Counted from the first letter of the stretch, positions 16,859-27,137 are shown. The stretch is 53,457 bases of DNA from JALSHZ01 sp964614535 (GCA_964614535.1 CAZTOZ010000001.1:1-53457), one strand, 5' to 3'. Program-made: numbers and translations. Notes: a model not told the origin generated them from the letters alone.

Positions 16859-18202
16859 CTATTGGATGATCGGTTCGATCGCCCCGTAGAACCTGTTGGC
16901 GATCTTCTGCTCACCACTGTCATTGGGATGGATGCCGTCGAAGGTATCGGCGGTCACACTGAAGCCGGTGTATTGATCGACGACGATGATCGGTGAGCCG
17001 GCCTTCGCCTTGGACTGCTCCAGGGCGGCGATCAGACTGTTCAGCGTCGGCACCTCACCGCTGTCCCCCGAAAAGGGAATGATCTGGGCGATGACGATCG
17101 TGACCTGGGGATTGACGGCGCGCAGCTCGTCGATGACGCCTTCGAGGCCATCGATCGCCGCCGCCGTCTTCTGCTGGGTCGTTCCCGATCCCAGGTAGAG
17201 GTCATTGGTCCCCAGATGCACCAACGCGATGTCCGGCGCGGCGCCCTGCCCTTTCAGAGTGACCAGCGAGGATTGCAGCAGGGTCAACGCCTCACCCGCG
17301 GTTCGGCCCCAGTACCCCTCGTGATCGGGATCGAAGGGCAGGCCCTTGTAGTCCGGCTGCGCCACCTGCTGGGTACCAGCCGGCAGGTGGTTGTTGGTGC
17401 AGGTAAAGGCACCCTCGTCCGTTATACACTCGTTGGAGTTGGCGTTTTGGGTGCCGACCAGATCGAAGGCTACGCCGGAATCGACCAGCTTTGTCCACAA
17501 TTTGTAGCGGTAGCTCTGGTGCAACAGGTTCGACTGGGTAATGGAGTCACCGATGGCAACGATCTTCCACGGGGTTGCCGAGGTGACATTGACCTGAACC
17601 GACGCCGTGGCCTTCTCACCGTCGGCGGCGCTTACCTCCAGCACCAGCGCATAGGCGCCAATCGTCGGTGGCGTGAATCGAGCATCCTCGACATTGGCAT
17701 CGACCAAAGAGACGGCCACCCCCGGGGGCGGCGTCAATGTCCAGCGGTAGGTCGGCGAGCGCCCTTCGGCGCCGGCCACCGAGCAATCGACGAGCACCAC
17801 CCGCTGGGCCGGCGAACTCACTGAGGCGGGGCAGTCCACGGCCAACGTGGGGAAGCCGACCGTCACCTCGATATTCTCCGTCTCACTGTCGCCGCCGACG
17901 ACGCCGGTGACCCGCACCCGGTACTTGCCGGCCTTCTGCGGCGTAAAGCTGGCCTGCAGCCCGTTGGCGACGAGATCGACGGCCGCGCCGGCCGGATCGG
18001 TGGCACTCCAGCTCACCGAATCGGGGGACGCCCCCACCGCACGACAACCGAGCTGGACGGCCTGCCCCACTGTCCCGCCGACGGCCGATTCGCAATCGAT
18101 CAGATCGGCGCTGGTTGTGCCGCTGCCACCGCCACCACAAGCGGACAGAAACAGGACAGCGACGAGCGCGGTTACACGAAGGGAGAAAGCGAAATACTGC
18201 AT
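16859..18202 (-). CDS. SGNH/GDSL-family hydrolase lipoprotein with Ig-like domains
   Basis: A 447-residue lipoprotein: a signal peptide with lipobox LSAC (Cys22), a Gly-rich linker, two Ig/PKD-like beta domains (about 32-205), and a C-terminal SGNH hydrolase. The catalytic blocks are all visible: GDSIT (218-222, nucleophile Ser), HLGTND, and DGIHPN with the Asp/His pair near the C-terminus. Family members remove or transfer acyl groups on sugars. The upstream neighbour is an acyltransferase-3 membrane protein on the same strand, so a paired O-acylation/deacylation role on a surface glycan is likely, by inference. The ATG at 18202 gives a normal lipoprotein signal; upstream in-frame sequence is not plausible coding. 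Confidence 0.85.
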   Translation of the reverse strand: MQYFAFSLRVTALVAVLFLSACGGGGSGTTSADLIDCESAVGGTVGQAVQLGCRAVGASPDSVSWSATDPAGAAVDLVANGLQASFTPQKAGKYRVRVTGVVGGDSETENIEVTVGFPTLAVDCPASVSSPAQRVVLVDCSVAGAEGRSPTYRWTLTPPPGVAVSLVDANVEDARFTPPTIGAYALVLEVSAADGEKATASVQVNVTSATPWKIVAIGDSITQSNLLHQSYRYKLWTKLVDSGVAFDLVGTQNANSNECITDEGAFTCTNNHLPAGTQQVAQPDYKGLPFDPDHEGYWGRTAGEALTLLQSSLVTLKGQGAAPDIALVHLGTNDLYLGSGTTQQKTAAAIDGLEGVIDELRAVNPQVTIVIAQIIPFSGDSGEVPTLNSLIAALEQSKAKAGSPIIVVDQYTGFSVTADTFDGIHPNDSGEQKIANRFYGAIEPIIQ

Positions 18203-18324
18203 GGGACAGGCCACCACGGAACAGATCAACGAGCAGGCGAGTCTAGCGCAGGAAACCGCCAGGAAACATTCCCTAGCCGCGCTTTTGTGACCGGTCCGAC
18301 TCGACGGGCGTCCCGTCCGTGCCA

Positions 18325-19461
18325 TCAGCTGGCGAACTGCCAGAGATTGGCCGCCGCCGAGACGACGATCAAGGTGATAAAGCCGCCGATGACCAGTGGC
18401 CCGCCCGCGAGGGGTCGGGGCGACGAAGCCCCCACATCATCCAGCATTGCCCGGGTCAACGCCGCCCGCTTCTTTTCCAGGGGCGCCTCGAAATACTTCA
18501 CCGTGGCGAACGACAGCAGATAGGTGCCGAACAGCGCCCACACACTCGCCCAGGGCACGCCATACCAAAGCAGGACGTCGTAGACCGGCAGATGCAGCAG
18601 ATAGGTCGAATAGGTCAGCTCCGAAAAGAGGTTGTCCAGCGGACTGCGCTTCTTCAGTGCCACCACCAAAATGGTGGCGACGACGATGACCAGCAGATGG
18701 TTCATATAGAGGTTGGTCAGGCCATAGGGGGCAAACGCGAAGTAGAGTAGCGCCAGCGTCGCGGCACTGAACAGCCAGCCCGGTATCTCCACCTGTCGAT
18801 AGTAGTAGGCCAGCGCACCGACGCTGAACGCCAGCAACGTGGCATGTCCGGTCGTGAAATAGGCTTCATGCCAACCATCGAAATGCTGCGGACCGAGCTG
18901 GCTGACGGCGGTCAGATAGGCCAGCTCCAGGCCGATGATCAGCAGCAGGACACCCTTGCGCATCACCACCCACGGCGCAATCAGGTAGAAGATCATGTCA
19001 TACGGCAGCGTCCACGCCGGCACATCGATCATGCCGTAGGCAAAGCGATTGAAAAACCAGAAAAAGCCGATGATCCCGTAGGGGATCAGCAGGTAGTCCC
19101 CAATGATCCGCTCGATCTCCAGCTGCGGACGTTCCACTCCGGCCGGGGTCGTCACAAAGTACACCACCGCGATCACGGTGATGATCGTCCAGTACAGCGG
19201 GTAGATCCGAATGAAGCGCCCCATCAGGAAGGCTCTGGCGCCCGTGCCGTTGGCCGGATACTTGTTGTTCATCACCCAGGTGATGACATAGCCGGAGAGT
19301 ACGAAAAAGGCCATCACCGCGATGTGGCCGATGCCCAGATAGCCGAAGTTCTCGACGCCAAAGCGCCCGACCAGCCACGGCTCGACATGGGTGCGCGACC
19401 AGCCGAAATGGTGATCGATGACCCAGATGGACAACACCAGCCTGAAAAAACCCAATCCCAT
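18325..19461 (-). CDS. acyltransferase family 3 (OafA-type) membrane protein
   Basis: A 378-residue polytopic membrane protein of about ten helices. Family hallmarks are the N-terminal GLGFFRLVLSIWVIDHHF (with R and H of the active region), MAFFVLSGYVITW, and GRFIRIYPLYW. The usual role is moving an acetyl or other acyl group across the membrane onto O-antigen, capsule or peptidoglycan sugars. It has no fused SGNH domain; instead an SGNH lipoprotein gene follows 122 bases downstream. A GAGG ten bases before the ATG supports the start. No glycan biosynthesis genes are nearby. Confidence 0.9.
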   Translation of the reverse strand: MGLGFFRLVLSIWVIDHHFGWSRTHVEPWLVGRFGVENFGYLGIGHIAVMAFFVLSGYVITWVMNNKYPANGTGARAFLMGRFIRIYPLYWTIITVIAVVYFVTTPAGVERPQLEIERIIGDYLLIPYGIIGFFWFFNRFAYGMIDVPAWTLPYDMIFYLIAPWVVMRKGVLLLIIGLELAYLTAVSQLGPQHFDGWHEAYFTTGHATLLAFSVGALAYYYRQVEIPGWLFSAATLALLYFAFAPYGLTNLYMNHLLVIVVATILVVALKKRSPLDNLFSELTYSTYLLHLPVYDVLLWYGVPWASVWALFGTYLLSFATVKYFEAPLEKKRAALTRAMLDDVGASSPRPLAGGPLVIGGFITLIVVSAAANLWQFAS

Positions 19462-19775
19462 GATCTCGCTACCTCTCCCTGCTCAAACCCGCCCGGCGTT
19501 TCGGGAAATCGTCCCGACGATCACCCCGTGACCAGACGACGCGACCTACGGTAAGCCCTTTATTTTGCAGGCAATGTCACCCATTGCATTAGAAATCAAC
19601 GATATACCGATCGATACACGATTGTTGACGCTGTCAAGAGCCACTCCTATTCTTGGGCCAATTTACAAAGAAACGTGCATTGCCTCACCCAATGCACCCA
19701 TCGTTCCCAGGAATCCGGCACTCGCGTCATCTGCAGTTACAACAGTGCATCCCTGCAATATTCAAGAGGTTTGCA
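19462..19775. other. 314-base divergent intergenic region
   Basis: Separates the acyltransferase (minus) from the hemerythrin-like gene (plus). It contains a good plus-strand promoter at 19625-19653 and a small inverted repeat TCGGGA/TCCCGA at 19501-19517. A plus-strand frame at 19565-19789 shows no codon or domain signal and I do not call it. Confidence 0.6.
19625..19653 (+). promoter_or_regulatory. sigma-70 promoter of the hemerythrin-like gene
   Basis: TTGACG (19625-19630), a 17-base spacer, and TATTCT (19648-19653). Five of six and four of six matches at ideal spacing. The leader to the ATG at 19776 would be about 115 bases. Confidence 0.55.
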
Positions 19776-20204
19776 ATGATCAGCTTTGAAGAACTCCACC
19801 AACAGAACCACGAGATCACGGAACTGTCCAACGTCCTGACGCAGTTGATGTGCGAGCGCGCGCTCTGCGACAACCCGGTGACGTCCGAACTCTTCTTCCG
19901 CTACATCAACGCTGTCAATACCCACTTCGACCTCGAGAACAAGCACCTTATTACAGAGTTGCTGCGGCAGAAAGACAAGGAAGCGGTTAACACCGCCAAC
20001 GATTTTCTCTCCGGTTCGGCAGAGATCAAGCGCGTCTTCAACAAGTATGTGCGGAAATGGTGCCGCAACAAGAAACTGCGCATCGGCAGCCACGAACAAT
20101 TTCTGGCCGAGACCGAGGATATGTTCCGGCTGGTACTGGACAGGCTGGAAAAGGAGACCGAGCGTCTCTACCCCATGGTGCGCCGCGTTCGCGAGGCGGC
20201 CTGA
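19776..20204 (+). CDS. hemerythrin-like four-helix protein
   Basis: A 142-residue, entirely helical cytosolic protein. Candidate metal ligands follow hemerythrin spacing: His in HQQNHE near the N-terminus, the THFDLENKH segment (like the HFxxE ligand pair), a later SHEQFLAE, and a terminal ERLYP like the HEE-x-LFP end of HHE domains. Hemerythrins carry a di-iron centre that binds oxygen or nitric oxide. The ligand set is not perfectly canonical, so this is a moderate call. A GAGG six bases before the ATG fixes the start. It precedes a small DUF2788 gene on the same strand. Confidence 0.6.
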   Translation: MISFEELHQQNHEITELSNVLTQLMCERALCDNPVTSELFFRYINAVNTHFDLENKHLITELLRQKDKEAVNTANDFLSGSAEIKRVFNKYVRKWCRNKKLRIGSHEQFLAETEDMFRLVLDRLEKETERLYPMVRRVREAA

Positions 20205-20323
20205 ACGCGGCGCCCGCGTCGCGATCCGGCATGGTGACACCCGTTACCCCTCGTCGGGGAACGGGTTGATTTGTGCCGAATCCCATCGATGGTACGATCG
20301 GCCTCTTTGCAACCACCGTCACC

Positions 20324-20524
20324 ATGACCGAAGCACAATTCGCAGACATCTCCCTGAAGGTCTGCTTCACCCTGCTGATCGGCTACATGCTGTTCATCAT
20401 GTACAAGCTGGGCAGGGAGTCGAAGGCCGGCAAGTTCGGCACGGCCATCATCTTCATCGGGCTGGGGATGGGGCTGATCAGCTTCACCGCCAAGGAAGTG
20501 ATCAAGTTTTTTCTGGAACACTGA
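20324..20524 (+). CDS. DUF2788 domain small membrane protein
   Basis: A 66-residue protein with two hydrophobic helices (CFTLLIGYMLFIMYKL and TAIIFIGLGMGLISFTA) joined by a short basic loop, ending KEVIKFFLEH. The layout and length match DUF2788, a family of unknown function common in gammaproteobacteria. I start it at the ATG at 20324 (MTEAQFADIS), where family members begin; an in-frame GTG at 20273 would add 17 unlikely residues. Its stop codon is inside the left arm of the perfect inverted repeat at 20521-20563. Confidence 0.85.
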   Translation: MTEAQFADISLKVCFTLLIGYMLFIMYKLGRESKAGKFGTAIIFIGLGMGLISFTAKEVIKFFLEH

Positions 20525-20563
20525 CGAGCCGTTGGCAAACCACGTTTGCCAACGGCTCGTCAG
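20521..20563. terminator. perfect 20-bp inverted repeat between convergent DUF2788 and purA
   Basis: CTGACGAGCCGTTGGCAAAC (20521-20540), loop CAC, and its exact reverse complement (20544-20563). It includes the DUF2788 stop codon and ends 33 bases before the purA stop. There is no T-run on either side, so it is not a textbook intrinsic terminator, but its position between converging genes suggests transcription stopping or 3'-end protection. Confidence 0.75.
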
Positions 20564-20596
20564 GCGTGGTGCCGCCTGACCGCGGCGACAGCCTGA

Positions 20597-21897
<1,301 letters not shown>

Positions 21898-21898
<1 letters not shown>

Positions 21899-23082
21899 TA
21901 CCGTATCTCCTCTACGACCCACTGGCCGTCTCTTTCGATCAATTGATGCGAGCAACCCTCGGGCTCGCTGCCGCCCTCCAGGGCGTAGACCACGCAGTCC
22001 CCCTGACCGCGCATTCGTGAAATCGTCTCCCGCAGGGCCGGATCGTTGCAGTCGGCCGGCGCGAGCACGCACCGCATCCGGTAGTCGAAGGCGGCGCTGG
22101 AGACTCTGCGCAACATCTTCAGATCGGCGCTGAACCCCACCGCGGGTCGTTCCCGGCCGAAGTCCCGGCCGATGCCGTGGTAACGCCCGCCGCGGGCGAT
22201 CGCCTGCCCTTCACCCCGGGTATAGGCACTGAAGACGACACCGGTTTCGTAGTGATAGCCGCTCAATTCCGCCAGATCGAAATGGATGGCGACGGACGGA
22301 TGGCGGGCGCCGATATCGGCCGCCAGGGCCTCGATCGTATCGAGACATCGCAGCGCCAGCGGCGCGAAAGCGAGCACCTCGCGGGCCTCGGCCAGCGTCT
22401 CCACCCCCCCATTGAGCAGCGGCAGCGCAAGAACGCCAGCGGCCACCGGCGGCGCCAACGACAGCCCGGCGACGAAGGTTTCGATCTCCGGCACCGACTT
22501 GCGTTGCAGCATGTCGAACAGTTCGGCCGAACGGGCATCGTCAAGAGCGGCGGCGCGGGAGACCTCGCGAAAGATACCGGTGTGCCCCAGATCGACGTTG
22601 ACACCCTCGACACCACAACAAGCCATCGTCTCCAGCATCAGCGACAACACCTCGCGATCGCTGGCAATGCCCTCGTGCCCATAGAGCTCCACCCCCACCT
22701 GCAACGGGCTGCGGGTACCGCCGAAACCGGCCGGCCGGGTCGTCAGCACGGTACCGAGATAGCAGAGCCGCACCGGCCCGTCGCGGTTGATGCGGTGGGC
22801 ATCGATGCGCGCGATCTGCGGTGTCATGTCGGCTCGCACCCCCATCAGCCGGCCGCTGAGCTGGTCGGTGAGCTTGAAGGTTTGCAGATCGAGATCGTCC
22901 GAGGCACCGGCGAGCAGGGATTCCAGATACTCGATGAACGGCGGCATCACCAGTTCATAGCCCCAGCTGCGATAGAGATCGACCAGCTTGCGCCGGTGCG
23001 TCTCCAGCCAGGCGGCATCCTCCGGCAACGCCTCCTCGATGCCTTCCGGCAGCAGCCAGCGATTGAGTTTGCGGTGATTCAT
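21898..23082 (-). CDS. hisZ: ATP phosphoribosyltransferase regulatory subunit
   Basis: HisZ is a catalytically dead class II histidyl-tRNA synthetase paralogue that binds short-form HisG to make the first enzyme of histidine synthesis. The 394-residue protein has aaRS-like motifs (LMGVRADMTPQIARIDAHR; RGGRYHGIGRDFGRERPAVGFSADL) but no anticodon-binding domain. Its presence implies a short hisG elsewhere in the genome. It sits between DUF2065 and purA, overlapping both by a few bases (TGATG and TAATG). This position is shared with Pseudomonas and absent in enteric bacteria. Confidence 0.95.
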
Positions 23083-23267
23083 CAGCCCCGTACCAGGTAG
23101 AGAAAGGCCACGCCCAGCAACATGCTGGCAAGGCCGAACAGACGCAACTGCCGATCGGGTATCTCCGCCAGCTTCCGCACGGTTTCACGATAGCCCCGGG
23201 GCGACAGAAACGGCATCACGCCCTCCAGCACCAGAACCAGCGCCAACGCCGCCCACAGATCGCTCAC
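23082..23267 (-). CDS. yjeT: DUF2065 (YjeT-like) small membrane protein
   Basis: A 61-residue protein with two hydrophobic helices (WAALALVLVLEGVMPFL and RLFGLASMLLGVAFLYLV) flanking a basic loop, as in DUF2065. The function is unknown, but the gene lies between hflC and purA across many gammaproteobacteria, as it does here. It starts with GTG at 23267, 13 bases after the hflC stop, and its TGA overlaps the hisZ ATG. Confidence 0.9.
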   Translation of the reverse strand: MSDLWAALALVLVLEGVMPFLSPRGYRETVRKLAEIPDRQLRLFGLASMLLGVAFLYLVRG

Positions 23268-23280
23268 GACCGGCGGGGGC

Positions 23281-24144
23281 TCACTTCAGCCCTTTCGGGC
23301 TTTTGAAAAAGCGGAAGAACTCCGACTCCGGCTCCAGCACCATCAGGTCGTTGTGATCGCGGAAGGCGCCACGGTAAGACTCCATACTGCGATGGAACGA
23401 GTAGAAATCGGGGTCGGCGCTGTAGGCCTTGGCATAGATGGCGGCCGCCTCGGCATCCCCTTCACCGCGCAGGATCTGGGACTCCTTGTAGGCATTGGCC
23501 AACAATACGGTCCGCTCGCGATCGGCCGCGGCGCGCAAACGCTCGGCAGCCTCCTGCCCTTGGGCCCGCAACTCCTTGGCGATCCGGGCACGCTCGGCAC
23601 GCATCCGCGAATAGACCGACTCACTGACCTCGGCCGGCAGATCGATCTGGCTGATACGCACGTCGACGACACCGATACCCAGCTCCTTGGCCAGCTGCTT
23701 CGAGGTGGTGCTGATCGACGCCATGATCTCGCGACGCTCGCCCGAGACCACCTGCTGAATCGTCCGCTTGGCGAACTCGTTGCGCAAACCGTCCTTGATG
23801 ATCTGCGCCAGCCGGCTCTGCGCCAGACGTTCCGAGCCACGTGTCGCGCGGTAGTAGCGCGCCACATCCTCGATCCGCCACTTGACGAAGAAATCGACGG
23901 TGACGTTCTTCTTCTCAACCGTGAGGAAACGCTCGGGCCGGGCGTCCAGCGTCAGGATCCGGCCGTCGAACTTCATCACATTGTTGACCAGCGGCATCTT
24001 GAAATGCAGCCCCGGCTCCAGCTCGGCATCCTTGATCTCACCGAGACTGAACAACAACGCCTTGTCCCGTTCATCGACGGTATAGGCCGACATCGACAAC
24101 AGCACAACGACCGCCGCCACGACTCCTATCAATAGCTTGCTCAT
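23281..24144 (-). CDS. hflC: HflC, FtsH-associated membrane regulator
   Basis: HflC is an SPFH/band-7 protein that forms a periplasmic cage with HflK around FtsH and modulates its proteolysis. The 287-residue protein has one N-terminal membrane anchor (LLIGVVAAVVVLLSM), the band-7 domain, a long charged coiled coil (about 180-235) and a family-typical EFFRFF tail. The ATG at 24144 overlaps the hflK stop (TGATG); a GTG just before it is also in frame, but the coupled ATG is the simpler choice. Confidence 0.96.
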   Translation of the reverse strand: MSKLLIGVVAAVVVLLSMSAYTVDERDKALLFSLGEIKDAELEPGLHFKMPLVNNVMKFDGRILTLDARPERFLTVEKKNVTVDFFVKWRIEDVARYYRATRGSERLAQSRLAQIIKDGLRNEFAKRTIQQVVSGERREIMASISTTSKQLAKELGIGVVDVRISQIDLPAEVSESVYSRMRAERARIAKELRAQGQEAAERLRAAADRERTVLLANAYKESQILRGEGDAEAAAIYAKAYSADPDFYSFHRSMESYRGAFRDHNDLMVLEPESEFFRFFKSPKGLK

Positions 24145-25289
24145 CACCTGCCCTCCCTCGTGGTCCTGCGGGTCGTGCGCGGCGTATTCTCGCGCGGCAT
24201 TCTCATCGTCCCGCTGGGAGCCGACGGAATGTTGATCTCCGGCATCACCGTCGGCGCCGGCAGAGAGGCCGCAGAACGCTCGATCAGCTTGTCGATGGGC
24301 AGATACATCATCGAATTGCCGTTGCGGGTGTCCATCACCACCTTACTGGTGCGCGACAACACCGTCTCCACCGTCTCCAGATAGAGGCGTTCGCGGGTGA
24401 CGTCCGGCGCCAGCCGATAGGCCGCCAGCAGCTTGGTGAAACGCTCCGCCTCACCCTGGGCCCGCGAGACCACCTGCTCCTTGTAGGCCTTGGCCTCCTC
24501 GATCACCCGCGCCGACTCACCCCGGGCAATGGGCACGACGCTGTTGGCGTAGGCCTCAGCCTCATTGACGAAACGGACGTTGTCCTCCCGCGCCTTGATG
24601 GCATCGTTGAAGGCATCCTGCACCTGCTCCGGCGGCTGCGACTGCTGCAGGTTCATCGTCGTGATCTCCAGGCCGGTGCCGTAGGCATCGAGCATCGCCT
24701 GCGTCAACTCTTTCGACAGCGCAGCGATCTGCGGCCGCCCTTCGTTGAGGACGAAGTCCATCTTGCTCTTGCCCACCGCTTCACGCAGCGCGCTCTCCAC
24801 CGCCTGATTCAGCGTCATGTCCGGATTGCGGACATTGAAGGTGTAGGCCTTGGCGTCGTTGACGCGATACTGTGCCGCCAGCTCGATATCGACGATGTTC
24901 TCGTCCTGCGTCAACATGCTGGAGCGGTGCTGATAGGAACGCACCTGGTCGATGTTCACGATCTCGACCTTCTCCACCGGCGCTGGAATGTGCCAGTGGG
25001 GCCCCGGCCCCGTCTCATACTGGAAGGCCCCGAAACGCAGCACCAGGCCTCGCTCGCCCTCGCTGACGATATAGAAACCCGAGGCCAGCCAAAGAATCGC
25101 GGCCAGCAGCAGAACCCCGGCCAGCCCCACCGAGCCGGCACGACCGCCACCGCCACTGCCGCCACCCAGCTTTCCGAGCTTCCCGGTGATCTTCTTCAGC
25201 CACTCATCGAGATCGGGTGGTCCCTGATGGTTGCGGTTGCCCCCGCCCCACGGATCCTTGTTGTCTCCACCTGGTTGATTCCAAGGCAT
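24144..25289 (-). CDS. hflK: HflK, FtsH-associated membrane regulator
   Basis: Partner of HflC. The 381-residue protein opens with the HflK-specific MPWNQPG and Gly/Asn-rich cytoplasmic segment, then a membrane helix (about 55-75, VGLAGVLLLAAILWLASGFY), a band-7 domain starting SEGERGLVLRFG, a coiled coil, and an Arg/Thr-rich tail (RTTRRTTREGR). The start at 25289 has a GGAG eight bases upstream; the longer in-frame extension lies in the intergenic leader. A separate promoter upstream suggests hflKC and downstream genes can be expressed independently of hflX. Confidence 0.96.
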   Translation of the reverse strand: MPWNQPGGDNKDPWGGGNRNHQGPPDLDEWLKKITGKLGKLGGGSGGGGRAGSVGLAGVLLLAAILWLASGFYIVSEGERGLVLRFGAFQYETGPGPHWHIPAPVEKVEIVNIDQVRSYQHRSSMLTQDENIVDIELAAQYRVNDAKAYTFNVRNPDMTLNQAVESALREAVGKSKMDFVLNEGRPQIAALSKELTQAMLDAYGTGLEITTMNLQQSQPPEQVQDAFNDAIKAREDNVRFVNEAEAYANSVVPIARGESARVIEEAKAYKEQVVSRAQGEAERFTKLLAAYRLAPDVTRERLYLETVETVLSRTSKVVMDTRNGNSMMYLPIDKLIERSAASLPAPTVMPEINIPSAPSGTMRMPRENTPRTTRRTTREGR

Positions 25290-25408
25290 TCGATGATCTC
25301 CAAATTGATTGATCCGGCCCGGCCGTCGAGACCCGTCGACACCATGCACGAAAAGCTGGCGCTGAGCACCGGCAACGGTGGCTGCAAACGCCGCACACAA
25401 AGCCCATG

Positions 25409-25437
25409 ATTCTAGGGGGGTGGGGGGTAAAACTCAA
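25409..25437 (-). promoter_or_regulatory. sigma-70 promoter upstream of hflK
   Basis: Minus strand: TTGAGT (25437-25432), a 17-base spacer that is almost all C, then TAGAAT (25414-25409). Both hexamers match well. The start would lie about 115 bases before hflK, giving a long leader inside the 221-base hflX-hflK gap. Confidence 0.6.
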
Positions 25438-25510
25438 TCAGTAACTACAGTCGTTACGGTTTCCCGGAGAGTGGGCGGGGGTATCGGCCACCGCGGATAG
25501 CCACCGCGCC

Positions 25511-26818
25511 TCAAGCCCCCGGCGTCGCCGTGAGCACACCGAAATCGATCGACTTGAAGCGTTCCGACAACTGGCCGTAGCTGCGCCGGGAGAGCGATAC
25601 ATCGAGCGCCCACAACCCTTCCGGCGTAATCTCCTCGTGCAACACCGCCCCGCGCTGGAACAGCTCGGCACGCAGCCGCCCGGCATCCATCGGCAGCAGC
25701 AGCCGGCCCCGCATGGTCGCGCGGGCGAAATGACGCGCCACCGCCGCCAACAACCCGTCCAGCCCGGCACCACTGGTCGCCGACAGCCAGACCCGCGGCG
25801 GCAGGCCGTCCTGCGCCGGCAACGACCGCGGTTCGGCATCGGTCAGATCGATCTTGTTGTAGACGAGAATCTGCGGGCTGCCAGCGGCGCCGATCTCCTC
25901 CAGCACGCGATCGACCTGTTCGACATAGCTGTGGCGCTCCGGATCACTGGCGTCGATGACATGCAGCAGCAGGTCGGCCTCCTCGGTCTCCTGTAACGTG
26001 GCGCGAAAGGCCGCCACCAGATCGTGGGGCAGATGACGGATGAACCCAACGGTATCGGCGAGAACGACAGCCTGATTGTCGGGCAGCACCACCCGCCGCA
26101 GCGTCGGGTCGAGGGTGGCGAAGAGCTGATCGGCCGCATAGACCGACGCCCCGCTCAGGGCATTGAACAACGTGGACTTGCCGGCATTGGTGTAGCCGAC
26201 CAGCGAAATGGTGGGCACATTGGCCTTCTTGCGCAGCTGGCGACCCTGCTCACGCTGCTGCCGCACCTTGTCGAGGCGCCGGCGGATCGTCTTGATGCGC
26301 TCACCGAGCAGGCGGCGGTCGGTCTCCAGCTGCTTCTCGCCAGGCCCCCGCAGGCCGATCCCCCCCTTCTGCCGTTCCAGGTGCGTCCAGCCCCGCACCA
26401 ACCGAGTGGAGAGGTGGCGCAACTGCGCCAGCTCCACCTGCAGCTTACCTTCGTGGGAACGGGCCCGTTGGGCGAAGATGTCGAGAATGAGACCGGTGCG
26501 GTCCAGCACCCGGCACTGGAGGAAGGCCTCCAGATTGCGTTCCTGGCTGGGGCTGAGCGCATGGTCGAAGATGACCACGTCGGCCTCACCGGCCCCAACC
26601 GCGCGACGGATCTCCTCCGCCTTGCCGGAACCGACGAACAACCGGGGATCGGGAGACGATTTGGTACCGGTGATCAGCGCGACGTGCGTGACACCGGTCG
26701 AAGCCACCAGCTCGGTGAACTCCGACAGTGACTCACCCTGAGACTCCGCCTGCCTCGCTTGCTGAAAACGGATGTGAACCAGTACGGCCCGCTCGCCGTG
26801 GGAAGGACGCTCGAACAC
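25511..26818 (-). CDS. hflX: ribosome-splitting GTPase HflX
   Basis: HflX binds the large subunit and splits stalled or heat-damaged ribosomes. The 435-residue protein has the N-terminal HflX domain, a central basic coiled coil (RIKTIRRRLDKVRQQREQ), and the G domain: G1 GYTNAGKST, the DTVGFI G3 box and NKID G4. It starts with GTG at 26818, 22 bases after the hfq stop, as in the E. coli hfq-hflX arrangement, so both are probably on one transcript. Confidence 0.97.
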   Translation of the reverse strand: MFERPSHGERAVLVHIRFQQARQAESQGESLSEFTELVASTGVTHVALITGTKSSPDPRLFVGSGKAEEIRRAVGAGEADVVIFDHALSPSQERNLEAFLQCRVLDRTGLILDIFAQRARSHEGKLQVELAQLRHLSTRLVRGWTHLERQKGGIGLRGPGEKQLETDRRLLGERIKTIRRRLDKVRQQREQGRQLRKKANVPTISLVGYTNAGKSTLFNALSGASVYAADQLFATLDPTLRRVVLPDNQAVVLADTVGFIRHLPHDLVAAFRATLQETEEADLLLHVIDASDPERHSYVEQVDRVLEEIGAAGSPQILVYNKIDLTDAEPRSLPAQDGLPPRVWLSATSGAGLDGLLAAVARHFARATMRGRLLLPMDAGRLRAELFQRGAVLHEEITPEGLWALDVSLSRRSYGQLSERFKSIDFGVLTATPGA

Positions 26819-26840
26819 GCCGGCTCAGGCGGCTCCGACT

Positions 26841-27086
26841 TCAGCCATTACCCTCTTTGTCTTCGTCGGCATAAGGCAGCCGGACCGGCTTGGAGGGAAC
26901 GATGGTGGAGATAGCGTGCTTGTAGACCATCTGGTTGACACTGTTGCGAAGCAGCACAACGAACTGGTCGAACGAATCGATCTGCCCGGTCAGCTTGATT
27001 CCATTCACCAGATAAATGGCGACCGGCACACGATCCTTTCGCAGCGCATTCAGGAAGGGTTCTTGTAAAGTCTGCCCTTTAGACAT
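26841..27086 (-). CDS. hfq: RNA chaperone Hfq
   Basis: Hfq forms a hexameric ring that pairs small RNAs with mRNAs. The 81-residue protein has the Sm1 motif (LQEPFLNALRKDRVPVAIYL) and the Sm2 motif with the hallmark YKHAIST. The C-terminal tail is very short (ADEDKEGNG), unlike the long E. coli tail. A GGTGGA stands just before the ATG. An extended -10 element lies in the 66-base gap after miaA, so hfq likely has its own promoter as well as read-through. Confidence 0.98.
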   Translation of the reverse strand: MSKGQTLQEPFLNALRKDRVPVAIYLVNGIKLTGQIDSFDQFVVLLRNSVNQMVYKHAISTIVPSKPVRLPYADEDKEGNG

Positions 27087-27137
27087 CTTTCCACCTAGTT
27101 TTTAATAGAGTTCGGATATTTCTATGTCAGTCAATGC

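Noticed and set aside
19565..19789. 74-codon frame in the region before the hemerythrin-like gene
   Set aside because: Overlaps the mapped promoter and the start of the real gene; mixed composition and no start signal.
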